DNA of 64,000 nt, taken from assembly GCA_032027145.1 (NCBI GenBank), contig JAVSMP010000001.1, forward strand, positions 1,987,016 to 2,051,015, given 5' to 3'. Below, piece by piece: positions 32,834-41,823 of the stretch; the stretch's first letter is position 1; each line of letters begins with the position of its first letter. Below the pieces are notes generated by a model. The model was not told the DNA's origin. It searched no databases and saw only the letters and a list, made by a program, of their open reading frames with translations. The translations under genes were made by a program, and so were the position numbers. This stretch comes from Ignavibacterium sp. GTDB taxonomy: Bacteria; Bacteroidota; Ignavibacteria; Ignavibacteriales; Ignavibacteriaceae.

Positions 32834-34386
32834 AAAGATTAGATAAAGACAAAGAGTTGATTTCAGCTTATCTGGATGGTGAGCTTTCTTCTACTGAAAA
32901 ACAGTATATAGAAGAAAAGATTAAAAGTTCATTAGAACTTCAGAAAGAACTGGATGATGTTAAAAGACTTAAAGAACTGACCAATTCTTCGTTTGATAAA
33001 ATTCCTGAGTCGGTGTATTTTGAAACAAGATTATTTGCTGATCTAAACTCAGAAAAAACCAACAAAGTAAACCTAAAGAAATGGATTCCCATTGGCTCTT
33101 TAACTTCAATCACAATTGCTTTGATGATAGTATTAAAGTTTAATCCAAATCTTATTGAAAACATTATTGAGCAGCAGAAATCAAACTTAGCTGGATTTTA
33201 CAAAGAAAATCTTCAGCCTTTACTATATGCTGCTGATCTTACCAACGAAGATATTTTTAACTTTGCGGTTTATAAAGAGCTTCCTCTTGATGCCTCGAAT
33301 AAGCAAATCTTAAGATTAGATAATGACTCAGCCGGTAAGGAATATTTTGAAATTAAAAATACTAACGGTGTTTCTAATTCAAATAATTTAAAGAGTTTTG
33401 CTACAGCATTGGACCTTAACGATTCTGAAAGGGAAATGATGGATTCGATTATCAGTTCTTATTCAGATCAGCTTTCTGCATTAGTTTTGGTAAATGATAA
33501 GAATGCTGTTGCTATCAATCCAAATATTTGGAATACAAGAAAAGTAATTCTTGCTGATATTCTAGCATTTGCAAAAAAACATGCTGGAAACAATTATCTG
33601 AAAATTCTTCCTTCGACTGTTGCAGAGATTGATAATAATTCGATTAAAAAGTATGTTGCTGATACAAAAACAATGAAAACAAATCAGTACATTTTCTTTA
33701 CACCAGATTCTATCTTTGAAGATAATTTTGTGTTTGATATAGATAAGTTTAAAGTGCAGATGGATGAATTAAAAGAAAATCTGGCTGAGCTGAATGAAAA
33801 TAAAATTGAATTAAAAGAGTTTAAGATCAATTTTGATTCAACTTATAAGGCTCACAAAAAGAATTTTGATAAATTAAAACGATATGAGATTTTTATAAAT
33901 AAGGATCAGATTAAGGTTAATATGCCGGATATTGCAGTTGGTTTTCCTGAAATTAATTTACCCGATTTTGACAGTATTGCAATCGTGATTGATGAAGCTA
34001 CTAAAAATTTAAATGTAGTTCTTCCGCCAAATGTACCAACTGTGGTAGGAAAGAATAACTACAATTATAATTATAATATTGTTAAGCCGCGTCAAAATAA
34101 AAAAGGCGGAGTAAGTTTAGATTCATTGATGCATCGGCGAAATACAGAAAATGAATTGAAGAGCAATGAAATAAAGAAAAAATCTCAAACACAATCAAAG
34201 ATAAATTCTGGTTTAATCGATAGTATTATGCTGAAGCAGAATGAAGAACTGAAAAGAGAAATGGATAATCTTAAAAAAGAACTTCAGCAATTCAGGAATG
34301 ATTTATCCGAACCAAAAAGGGATAAACCAAAACAAAGTCAGGATAGTATAAAAAATATCAATAATTTTGATGTCAAGGATACTTAA
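32830..34386 (+). CDS. Membrane anti-sigma factor with large extracytoplasmic coiled-coil domain
   Basis: This 518-residue protein lies in the position of an ECF anti-sigma factor. The N-terminal 1-75 resembles the anti-sigma domain (KELISAYLDGELSSTEKQYI) but lacks the His-x3-Cys-x2-Cys zinc ligands of the ZAS type. One membrane helix is at about 86-104. Some 410 residues follow on the other side, with a long helical coiled-coil (about 310-345 and 440-500) and an unrecognised globular portion. It would release the sigma factor upon an extracytoplasmic signal; how is unknown. It overlaps the sigma gene by four bases. Confidence 0.82.
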   Translation: MKRLDKDKELISAYLDGELSSTEKQYIEEKIKSSLELQKELDDVKRLKELTNSSFDKIPESVYFETRLFADLNSEKTNKVNLKKWIPIGSLTSITIALMIVLKFNPNLIENIIEQQKSNLAGFYKENLQPLLYAADLTNEDIFNFAVYKELPLDASNKQILRLDNDSAGKEYFEIKNTNGVSNSNNLKSFATALDLNDSEREMMDSIISSYSDQLSALVLVNDKNAVAINPNIWNTRKVILADILAFAKKHAGNNYLKILPSTVAEIDNNSIKKYVADTKTMKTNQYIFFTPDSIFEDNFVFDIDKFKVQMDELKENLAELNENKIELKEFKINFDSTYKAHKKNFDKLKRYEIFINKDQIKVNMPDIAVGFPEINLPDFDSIAIVIDEATKNLNVVLPPNVPTVVGKNNYNYNYNIVKPRQNKKGGVSLDSLMHRRNTENELKSNEIKKKSQTQSKINSGLIDSIMLKQNEELKREMDNLKKELQQFRNDLSEPKRDKPKQSQDSIKNINNFDVKDT

Positions 34387-34541
34387 AGATATCTGGTAAT
34401 TACTCTATTGGCATCCGTCAATCAATCTATTTTACCGCTTTTCCAGCAATAATCCTTCTATAATTCTTTACTTTAAACCATCGACAAAAACATTTATTTT
34501 AGCCCAAAGAACTACATTTAATTGGATAACTGAAAGTTTTT

Positions 34542-36614
34542 TTGCTTCTTAACAAATACAAAATAAATGCAAACTTAAGCTGGTGGATAATTGGAGTATT
34601 AGCCTTTTCAATTATTCTCTATAGACTTTTATTTTTTTCAAGGGAGTCTCAGCTTTATTATATAATAAACGATTTGATCGTAATTCCCTTAACTGTTATA
34701 ACAATACTAGTAATCATCCGAAAGATTAAACGCTCGGGTGCCCATCCTTCAGTGTTGGTTTTAAATTCAGGTATAATTGTTGCGTTTGTCTTTTTGGTCT
34801 TACTTTTTTCTGAACCAGTTCTTAACAGTTTATCATTGGATTCAAAAACTTTAACTTCAAACCTAAATTTCTATCAGAGTATCTCACTTAGTTTATATTC
34901 GCTGATGTTCCTTGCTTTAACATCTTATTGGTTTGCCACCCTAAAAGAATTATATTTTTTTAAAAGATATCGTTCAGAACACACATACTTTTATTTGATG
35001 ATTATCTTTATTGTACTCACTTCAGCTACAAGCATTGCATTAAAAGATAAACAATATGTTTACATAAACGATACTTTTCAAATTGTTACTTTGATCCTTA
35101 TCATTTTCAATTCATTAAAAATTTCCTGGATAGCTTTCATATCAAAGAAAGAAAAAATTACTCTGCTTATTCAATCAATTATTATTGCCATTTTATTCAG
35201 TTTAAGTTATGCAACCAGCAGCATAAATAGTTTTAGCGGTAAAATACTCGCTGATTTTTCAATGTCGTTTTATTCTTTTTACTCTTTGATATTATTATAT
35301 GGCGGAATTTATTTTACAGTTTTATTTTTTACTACTTTATTCCATATCCCGACAGCAGAAGCTTATGACAGAAAGGCAAAAGAAGTTTCATCACTTCAAT
35401 ATTTCAGCAAACTAATTAATCAGGTTTTGGATTTTGATGATCTGGCAGACACAATTACTGATATTGTTACAAAAGTCAGCAGTGCAGATTCAGCGTGGAT
35501 AATACAGGAAAATAGCAATGAACTTAAAACTATTGCCAATAAAAATATTGCTTATGTAGATGCAGATCTTATAAACCGGTATTTATTAGAAAGCGGTGTT
35601 TGTGAAAAAATTGCTGAAACAAAAATCTGTTCATTATCTAAGTACGCTGACAGAACAAGATTATCAGAAAAATTTGGCAGTATTGCAATTTCGAATTTAA
35701 AAAGCATAGACAATCAGAAAAGATACTTAATCGCCGCCCGCAAAAATGATCTGATATTTTTTGAAGAAGATAAAACCGCTATCAATACATTTGCTGATTA
35801 TGCTTCTGTTGCGATTGAAAACTCATTATTGCTTGAACAATCAATTGAAAAACAAAGACTCGAAAAGGAACTTGATGTTGCCCGCGATATTCAAAAGAGA
35901 ATACTGCCGAAAGAAAATCCGGAATTAGAAAATCTTTCCATCTCTTCTTTTTTTATTCCGGCTTTTGAGGTTGGCGGTGATTATTATGATTTTTTTGAGA
36001 TTAGTAAAACCAAACTTGGCTTTATTATAGCAGATGTTTCAGGAAAAGGAATTTCTGCTGCTTTTATTATGGCAGAAGTAAAAGGAATTTTTAATTCATT
36101 AAGCAAAATGATCGATAAACCTAAACAGATTTTAGAAAAAGCAAATGAGATATTGATTCACAGATTGAGAAAAAAAGATTTTGTAAGCGCCTTGTATGGG
36201 ATTATTGATTCTGAAAAAGAGGAATTAACGTTTGCCCGTGCCGGTCACTGTCCTGCTATACTGATAAGACAAAACAAAATACAATCATTTAAAACATCCG
36301 GTATAGGTTTAGGTCTTACAAATTGTTTTGATTTTAATAATCATCTTGAAGAGATAAAGATAAATCTTAGAGATTCTGATACTTTTGTATTTTACACAGA
36401 TGGGATAACTGAAGCAAAGAATGATAAGCTTGAAGATTTTGGTGAAGAACAATTTGCAAATATTCTTGTTGAATATTCTGATAAAAATGTTAATGAAATA
36501 GCTGACCAAGTGATAAAGGAAGTGTCATTATTTTCAAGCAGTCATCATCAGTATGATGACATAACTTTAATTATATTAAAGTGGAATAAAAAAAATAATT
36601 CAAACGGAGTTTAA
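34542..36614 (+). CDS. Membrane GAF-SpoIIE PP2C phosphatase (1 of 3)
   Basis: This 690-residue protein is a PP2C-type serine phosphatase of the SpoIIE/RsbU group. The N-terminal third holds about eight membrane helices, residues 15-275. A GAF-like region follows, about 285-430. The phosphatase, about 460-690, has FEVGGDYYDFFE, IADVSGKGISAAFIMAE, FARAGHCPAIL and the acidic metal site FYTDGITEAKN. Such enzymes dephosphorylate STAS proteins and so free a sigma factor. The start is TTG 34542; no ATG is available nearby. Two bases separate it from the STAS gene. Confidence 0.92.
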   Translation: MLLNKYKINANLSWWIIGVLAFSIILYRLLFFSRESQLYYIINDLIVIPLTVITILVIIRKIKRSGAHPSVLVLNSGIIVAFVFLVLLFSEPVLNSLSLDSKTLTSNLNFYQSISLSLYSLMFLALTSYWFATLKELYFFKRYRSEHTYFYLMIIFIVLTSATSIALKDKQYVYINDTFQIVTLILIIFNSLKISWIAFISKKEKITLLIQSIIIAILFSLSYATSSINSFSGKILADFSMSFYSFYSLILLYGGIYFTVLFFTTLFHIPTAEAYDRKAKEVSSLQYFSKLINQVLDFDDLADTITDIVTKVSSADSAWIIQENSNELKTIANKNIAYVDADLINRYLLESGVCEKIAETKICSLSKYADRTRLSEKFGSIAISNLKSIDNQKRYLIAARKNDLIFFEEDKTAINTFADYASVAIENSLLLEQSIEKQRLEKELDVARDIQKRILPKENPELENLSISSFFIPAFEVGGDYYDFFEISKTKLGFIIADVSGKGISAAFIMAEVKGIFNSLSKMIDKPKQILEKANEILIHRLRKKDFVSALYGIIDSEKEELTFARAGHCPAILIRQNKIQSFKTSGIGLGLTNCFDFNNHLEEIKINLRDSDTFVFYTDGITEAKNDKLEDFGEEQFANILVEYSDKNVNEIADQVIKEVSLFSSSHHQYDDITLIILKWNKKNNSNGV

Positions 36615-36616
36615 CA

Positions 36617-36967
36617 ATGGCAGATTTCAACACCTCGATTAAAGAACAAGGTGATGTTAGTATTATAAATCTTATTGGTTATCTGGATGCTCATACTGCA
36701 CCGGTGCTCGAAAATAATTTTGTAAACCTGATTGGCAAAAACAGATTTCAGATTGTTGTTGATTTCAAAGACCTTGCATACATAAGCAGTGCAGGACTTG
36801 GGGTCTTTATGGCTTATGTAGAAGAGATAAGGCAGAATAAAGGTGATATTAAATTATCAGGTATGAGCGCAAAGGTTTATAATATCTTCGACCTTCTGGG
36901 TTTTCCCTTGCTTTATGAAATATTTGATTCAGAAGAAGAAGCAGTTAAGAAATTTTCAGAAAAATAA
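36617..36967 (+). CDS. STAS-domain anti-anti-sigma factor (RsbV/SpoIIAA-like)
   Basis: The 116-residue STAS protein carries the phosphorylatable serine in YISSAGLGVF (S57/S58) and the DFKDLAY strand. It is presumably the switch between the RsbW-like kinase and the phosphatase. ACGGAG lies eight bases upstream. It sits between the first phosphatase and the kinase. Confidence 0.95.
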   Translation: MADFNTSIKEQGDVSIINLIGYLDAHTAPVLENNFVNLIGKNRFQIVVDFKDLAYISSAGLGVFMAYVEEIRQNKGDIKLSGMSAKVYNIFDLLGFPLLYEIFDSEEEAVKKFSEK

Positions 36968-36971
36968 TATC

Positions 36972-37412
36972 GTGAAAACAAATAAATTAAAAGTTAAAAG
37001 TAAAACTGAAAATTTATCGGTTATAAGAGATTTTGTCAGCTCTTACGCAGCTGAAGCAAGGATAGAACAGAACATAATTGAGAATATTATCCTTGCAGTT
37101 GATGAAGCCTGTACAAATATTATTAAACACGCATATCATTCTGTACCTGATGGAGAAATTATTATCAAGCTTAAACTATCAGGTAAAAAGTTTATTGTTA
37201 CTATTACAGATTATGGCAATTCATTTTCGCCCGAAAAAATTCCTGAACCTGATCTGCAAAAATATTACAGACAGAAAAAAGTTGGCGGACTTGGTATGTA
37301 TCTGATGAAAACTCTTATGGATGATGTTGAATATCATTCTGTACCCGGTAAATACAACGAAGTATTGCTTTCCAAAAATATTAAAGTGGATAAAAGCAAT
37401 GTCAGACACTGA
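36972..37412 (+). CDS. RsbW/SpoIIAB-like anti-sigma serine kinase
   Basis: This protein has a GHKL ATPase fold (HATPase_c_2) as in anti-sigma kinases: the N-box VDEACTNIIKHAY, the DYG...F motif (ITDYGNSF) and the lid/G box GGLGMYLMKTLMDDV. It phosphorylates the STAS protein and, in the family, can hold a sigma factor. I take the start as GTG 36972 (146 residues); an upstream ATG at 36915 would run over the end of the STAS gene and add unrelated residues. Its end overlaps the second phosphatase start by 14 bases. Confidence 0.92.
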   Translation: MKTNKLKVKSKTENLSVIRDFVSSYAAEARIEQNIIENIILAVDEACTNIIKHAYHSVPDGEIIIKLKLSGKKFIVTITDYGNSFSPEKIPEPDLQKYYRQKKVGGLGMYLMKTLMDDVEYHSVPGKYNEVLLSKNIKVDKSNVRH

Positions 37413-39078
37413 AAGTTTAAAAGTTAAAAGAAATCTTACTGCACTTGTTGAATTCAGCAGAGTTATAAACTCAAGTCTTGATTTATCGTTTATTTTAAAT
37501 AACGTGCTATTAACCTGCCTTGGAAAGTTTTTAGCAACAAAAGGTGTTGTTGCTCTGAAACTAAACGGAAAACTTTTATTAAAAGCACAAAAGGGAATTT
37601 CAGAAAAGGGGATAAAAGATTTTCCAGAAATAACTATGGATGAAAATTGTATCATCAATGAAGAGCTTAATGAATATTTTATCACTAATAATCTGATTGC
37701 TGCCGAAAAAATCATTTCATCAAATGAATGCCTTGGAATTGTATCGCTTGGTGAAAAATTAAATAAACAACCTTATAGTAAAGATGATCTCAATTTTTTA
37801 AAAACTATCCTTAATATTGCCTCTTCAGCAATACAAAATTCCTTAATTGTTGAAGAGTTAAAAATTGTAAACCGCGAACTTGATTCAAGAATTCAAAGAC
37901 TTAGCTCGCTTTTTGAATTAAGTAAAGAATTCGGGTTGTTTTCTGAATCAACTAAAGTAACAAGGCTACTTATGTTTTCTTTGATTGGTCAATTTATGGT
38001 TCAGAAATATGCGCTGTTAAGATTTGATGGTGATGACATTGAAGTTATCGAACCAAAAATTCCTGTTGAAGAATTGTTAACTCATCTTCGAAAATATGAT
38101 TATTATAAAATTGAGTCTTCTCTTAATAAAACCCAGGTGGCATTACTTTATCCCGATATTTATTCAATGGGCATTGAAGTAATTATTCCAATGCAGCTTC
38201 AGGGAAAAACCAAGGGACTTATAATACTCGGTAAAAGATTTAACAATGCAGAATACACTGATTCGGATATTGAGTTTATTTTTTCAACCGGCAGTCTTGC
38301 AATTATATCACTTGAAAACAGAAGACTGTTTAGAGAAGCAATAGAAAAACAGAAACTTGAAGAAGAACTAGAACTTGCAAGAGACATCCAAAAAAACTTA
38401 TTGCCGCAAACTATTCCTGTTTATAAAAATTTTGAGATTGCTGCATTAAATATTACTTCGCAGCAGGTCGGAGGTGATTATTACGATATAATAAAACTAA
38501 ATAATGAAGATTATTGTATTGCAATTGCTGATGTTTCCGGTAAAGGAGTTCCTGCTTCCTTACTTATGGCAAACCTTCAGGCATTTTTGCAGGTTATCTG
38601 CAGACAAAATGTTCCACTTGCCGATGCTACAAGTTTGTTGAATAATCTTATAACCGAAAATACTGCTGATGGAAGATTTATAACGTTTTTCTGGGGAATG
38701 TTAAATGATGAAAAACGAACACTTAACTATATAAACGCCGGTCATAATCCTCCTTTGCTTATCAGAAATGGTTCAATTATTAAGCTGGAAGTGGGAGGAA
38801 TGATATTGGGTGTAATGAAAACAGTTATGCCGTATGACTCAGAATTAATTCAATTGCAAAAAGATGATGTTCTTATCATGTTTACAGATGGAATTTCTGA
38901 AGCTATGAATAAAAAGGGTGAAGAGTTTTCTGATTCGTTTCTGGAATCAATTTGTATTAAATCAGCGGGTTACACTGCCAATGAAATACTGAATGAGATA
39001 AAAAATGAGGTTCAAAAATTTGCCAAGGGAACAACTCAATCAGATGATATTACATTAATGGTTTTAAAGGCAAAATAA
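37399..39078 (+). CDS. Soluble tandem-GAF SpoIIE PP2C phosphatase (2 of 3)
   Basis: This 559-residue cytoplasmic phosphatase has no membrane helix. Two GAF-like sensor regions (about 15-165 and 180-325) precede the SpoIIE domain (about 350-559) with SQQVGGDYYDIIK, AIADVSGKGVPASLLMANL, NAGHNPPLL and FTDGISEAMN. ATG 37399 is preferred over the earlier ATG at 37321 because it begins at the GAF boundary and overlaps the kinase stop by only 14 bases. A coiled linker with LARDIQKNLLP connects sensor and catalytic domains. Confidence 0.93.
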   Translation: MSDTESLKVKRNLTALVEFSRVINSSLDLSFILNNVLLTCLGKFLATKGVVALKLNGKLLLKAQKGISEKGIKDFPEITMDENCIINEELNEYFITNNLIAAEKIISSNECLGIVSLGEKLNKQPYSKDDLNFLKTILNIASSAIQNSLIVEELKIVNRELDSRIQRLSSLFELSKEFGLFSESTKVTRLLMFSLIGQFMVQKYALLRFDGDDIEVIEPKIPVEELLTHLRKYDYYKIESSLNKTQVALLYPDIYSMGIEVIIPMQLQGKTKGLIILGKRFNNAEYTDSDIEFIFSTGSLAIISLENRRLFREAIEKQKLEEELELARDIQKNLLPQTIPVYKNFEIAALNITSQQVGGDYYDIIKLNNEDYCIAIADVSGKGVPASLLMANLQAFLQVICRQNVPLADATSLLNNLITENTADGRFITFFWGMLNDEKRTLNYINAGHNPPLLIRNGSIIKLEVGGMILGVMKTVMPYDSELIQLQKDDVLIMFTDGISEAMNKKGEEFSDSFLESICIKSAGYTANEILNEIKNEVQKFAKGTTQSDDITLMVLKAK

Positions 39079-39095
39079 ATATTATAATAATCAAA

Positions 39096-41654
39096 ATGAG
39101 CAGCATTAAAAATTTTTTTCGAAAATACAGATTAAATATCGCTTCCGGTGCAACTATAATACTTGCCTTCGTTGCAGTCCTGTCTATTTATTACGCATTA
39201 AATATAAGAGTCCAATCAAATGATGAATGTTTATGGGTTCCACAGAAGGAAGGAAAAGATTCTGTTGCCATTATCTTTGATAAGGTTAAAGTTAATGGTG
39301 TAAGCTGGAAGGCAGGTATCCGGGATGGTGATCAGCTTCTGGAAATAAATAATATACTGCTTAAGAATACAACGCAGGCTCAAAATATTCTTGATAAATA
39401 TAAAGACGGCGAATTTGCAGAATACAAGGTAAAGAAAAAATCAGGCGATGTTTTTGTTACAAAGGTGCAAGTGAAAAAACTTATTAAGTTTGAATCATTA
39501 GCAGAATCAATCAGTGGTTTAATATTTTTACTGATAGGTTTTATAGTTTACAGTGCAAAACCAGATGGATTAGCTCAAAAATTATTTTTTGCTGTTGGCA
39601 TAACCAGCGTCTTTTCTGCTGCGCACGTACTCTTTCCATTCGATCTGTTTTTTATACAGTTTATTAAAGAGCAGCCAATTACTGCTTTGATTGCAACAAC
39701 TGTTGTTATTATTAGTCAGATCTTTGGTCCGATATTACTGCTTTATTTTGTATGGTCATTTCCTAAACAGTTTAAATTTGCTGAAGCAAGAGCAGTTAAG
39801 TTATCTTTGTTTTATTTTACCCTGATATTCAGCTTAATCGGAGTATTACTGGCTTTTTCGTTATACTTCTCAGATTTTAAATCTCAAATATGGTATAACC
39901 TTTGGAAAATAATTGCACAAGTGCTATTGATAATAATTTATAATACCTCCTTGGTTTCATTGATTGTGCAATACAAGAGAGAGAAAAATAAAAACAACAG
40001 AAAACCGATACTGATTTTTATTCTGGCTTTCACCTTTGGCTTTTTTATAAATGTATATTTTAAAGCAATAGCTCCTGCAATCTCAGATATTGTTTTTAAT
40101 TCACCCGAATATTACATGCCTATAATATTGTATGTATTTGTTCCGATAGCATTTGCCTACGCAATATTTAAATATCAGCTTCTTGATGTTAGTATTGTTT
40201 TAAGAAATACAATTATCTATGGTGCAGCTATGGCAACAATAGCAGGAATTTATTTTGTTGTAATTTATCTGCTTGGACAGGGAATAGGTAATCTCTTTGG
40301 TAAAGAAACTCAGGGATTTGTTGCAGGCATTCTGTTCCTGATTTTTGCTTTTGTATTTCAATCAACAAAAGACAAGTTTCAGGATTTTTTAACAAGAAAG
40401 TTTTATCCGGAACAATTTGCTTATCAAAAAGTGTTAATTCAATTTAGTAATGATGTAGCTACTGTAGTTGGCAGTGAAAAAATACTTGATCTTACTGCTG
40501 CCACATTTGTTGAAGCGCTTAAGATAAACAAGTTTGGTATTCTTATTAAAGATTATCAGAAAGATGTATTAACTCTTGCGCGCGGAGTTGGCTTTTCAAA
40601 TTCAGATTGTGTTATTGAAAAATCAAATTTTATTTCAGTGGTCAATGAACAATTAATCTATACTCAGCATCCGGTAATCGAACAGCAGGATTTTCCAACT
40701 GTCTTTTTTGATAAGTCTGAAAAATTAATTGCTGAAGGGGTGTATTCTGTAATTCCAATGATAATAAAATCTAAGGTTGTTGGAGCTTTGCTGTTTGGTC
40801 TAAAATATTCAGGCTCAAGATTTGGCGGAAAAGATATCGAACTTCTGAATGCTGCTGCTAACCAAATAGCGGTATCACTTGAAAATGCAAGATTATATCA
40901 ATTAGAAACTGAAAAGATAAAAATTGAGCGCGACCTTAATCTTGCAAGACAGATTCAACAAAGTCTTTTACCAAGATGTATCCCTGATATGCAGGGTATT
41001 GACATTTGTGGAGAGATGATACCTGCAATGCAGGTTGGTGGAGATTATTTCGACCTTATTCAGAAATCAGATACTGAATTATTTGTTGCCGTTGGTGATG
41101 TATCCGGTAAAGGGCTGCCGGCATCATTTTATATGACAAAGGTACAAACGATGATACAACTTGCAACTGTTAACAGCCTGTCACCAAGAGACATACTTGT
41201 TGAAGTGAATAAAAAAATGTATGAATCTATGGAAAGGAACTGGTTTGTTACTTTAACTCTTGCTTTATTTGATATTAAAAAACGCACTGTAAAATTTTGC
41301 AGAGCTGGGCATTTACCACTTATAACAGCTAATAACGGAAAAGTAGAAGCAATTAAAAGTGAAGGGATTGGACTTGGATTGGAAAGAGGTGATGTATTTG
41401 AACGGACACTTAAAGAAGAAGAGATTACTATAAAACCAAATCAGATTTTTGCATTCTTTTCGGATGGCATAACAGAAGCAATGAATGAAAAAAATGAGTT
41501 GTTCGGAGATGCAAAACTTTCTGAGCTGATTAAGGGGAGCTCTGAATATACTTCAGCAAAACTTATGCAGAATATTTGGGATGCTGTAAAAAATTTCCGC
41601 GGTACTGCACCTCCTAATGACGATATGACAATGGTGATTGTGAAGGTGGTGTAA
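39096..41654 (+). CDS. PDZ-transmembrane-GAF-SpoIIE PP2C phosphatase (3 of 3)
   Basis: This 852-residue membrane protein has a membrane helix at about 16-33, a PDZ-like domain at about 50-125 (KVNGVSWKAGIRDGDQLLEINN), then some eight membrane helices between about 137 and 395, a GAF domain at about 430-590 and a SpoIIE phosphatase at about 620-852 (QVGGDYFDLIQ, AVGDVSGKGLPASFYMTK, RAGHLPLI, FSDGITEAMN). A PDZ domain outside the membrane in front of a phosphatase is not an arrangement I recall as common. It lies at the end of the phosphatase/STAS/kinase run and probably shares its transcript. Confidence 0.92.
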   Translation: MSSIKNFFRKYRLNIASGATIILAFVAVLSIYYALNIRVQSNDECLWVPQKEGKDSVAIIFDKVKVNGVSWKAGIRDGDQLLEINNILLKNTTQAQNILDKYKDGEFAEYKVKKKSGDVFVTKVQVKKLIKFESLAESISGLIFLLIGFIVYSAKPDGLAQKLFFAVGITSVFSAAHVLFPFDLFFIQFIKEQPITALIATTVVIISQIFGPILLLYFVWSFPKQFKFAEARAVKLSLFYFTLIFSLIGVLLAFSLYFSDFKSQIWYNLWKIIAQVLLIIIYNTSLVSLIVQYKREKNKNNRKPILIFILAFTFGFFINVYFKAIAPAISDIVFNSPEYYMPIILYVFVPIAFAYAIFKYQLLDVSIVLRNTIIYGAAMATIAGIYFVVIYLLGQGIGNLFGKETQGFVAGILFLIFAFVFQSTKDKFQDFLTRKFYPEQFAYQKVLIQFSNDVATVVGSEKILDLTAATFVEALKINKFGILIKDYQKDVLTLARGVGFSNSDCVIEKSNFISVVNEQLIYTQHPVIEQQDFPTVFFDKSEKLIAEGVYSVIPMIIKSKVVGALLFGLKYSGSRFGGKDIELLNAAANQIAVSLENARLYQLETEKIKIERDLNLARQIQQSLLPRCIPDMQGIDICGEMIPAMQVGGDYFDLIQKSDTELFVAVGDVSGKGLPASFYMTKVQTMIQLATVNSLSPRDILVEVNKKMYESMERNWFVTLTLALFDIKKRTVKFCRAGHLPLITANNGKVEAIKSEGIGLGLERGDVFERTLKEEEITIKPNQIFAFFSDGITEAMNEKNELFGDAKLSELIKGSSEYTSAKLMQNIWDAVKNFRGTAPPNDDMTMVIVKVV

Positions 41655-41823
41655 TGCTATTAAGTATGGTTGAAACTTAACAACAAGTTAATCTTTGTTA
41701 AGTGATATTATCTGCTCATCATAAAAAATCCAGATAAATATTTTTCAACTTCTGTTAGACCTCATTTAGTTTTATTCTTATTATTATCAAAGGAAATTAT
41801 TTTTAAATAAAATTAGTATTGGA

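Noticed and set aside
36915..36971. Upstream ATG for the RsbW-like kinase
   Set aside because: It would run across the end of the STAS gene in another frame, and the homologous region starts at GTG 36972.
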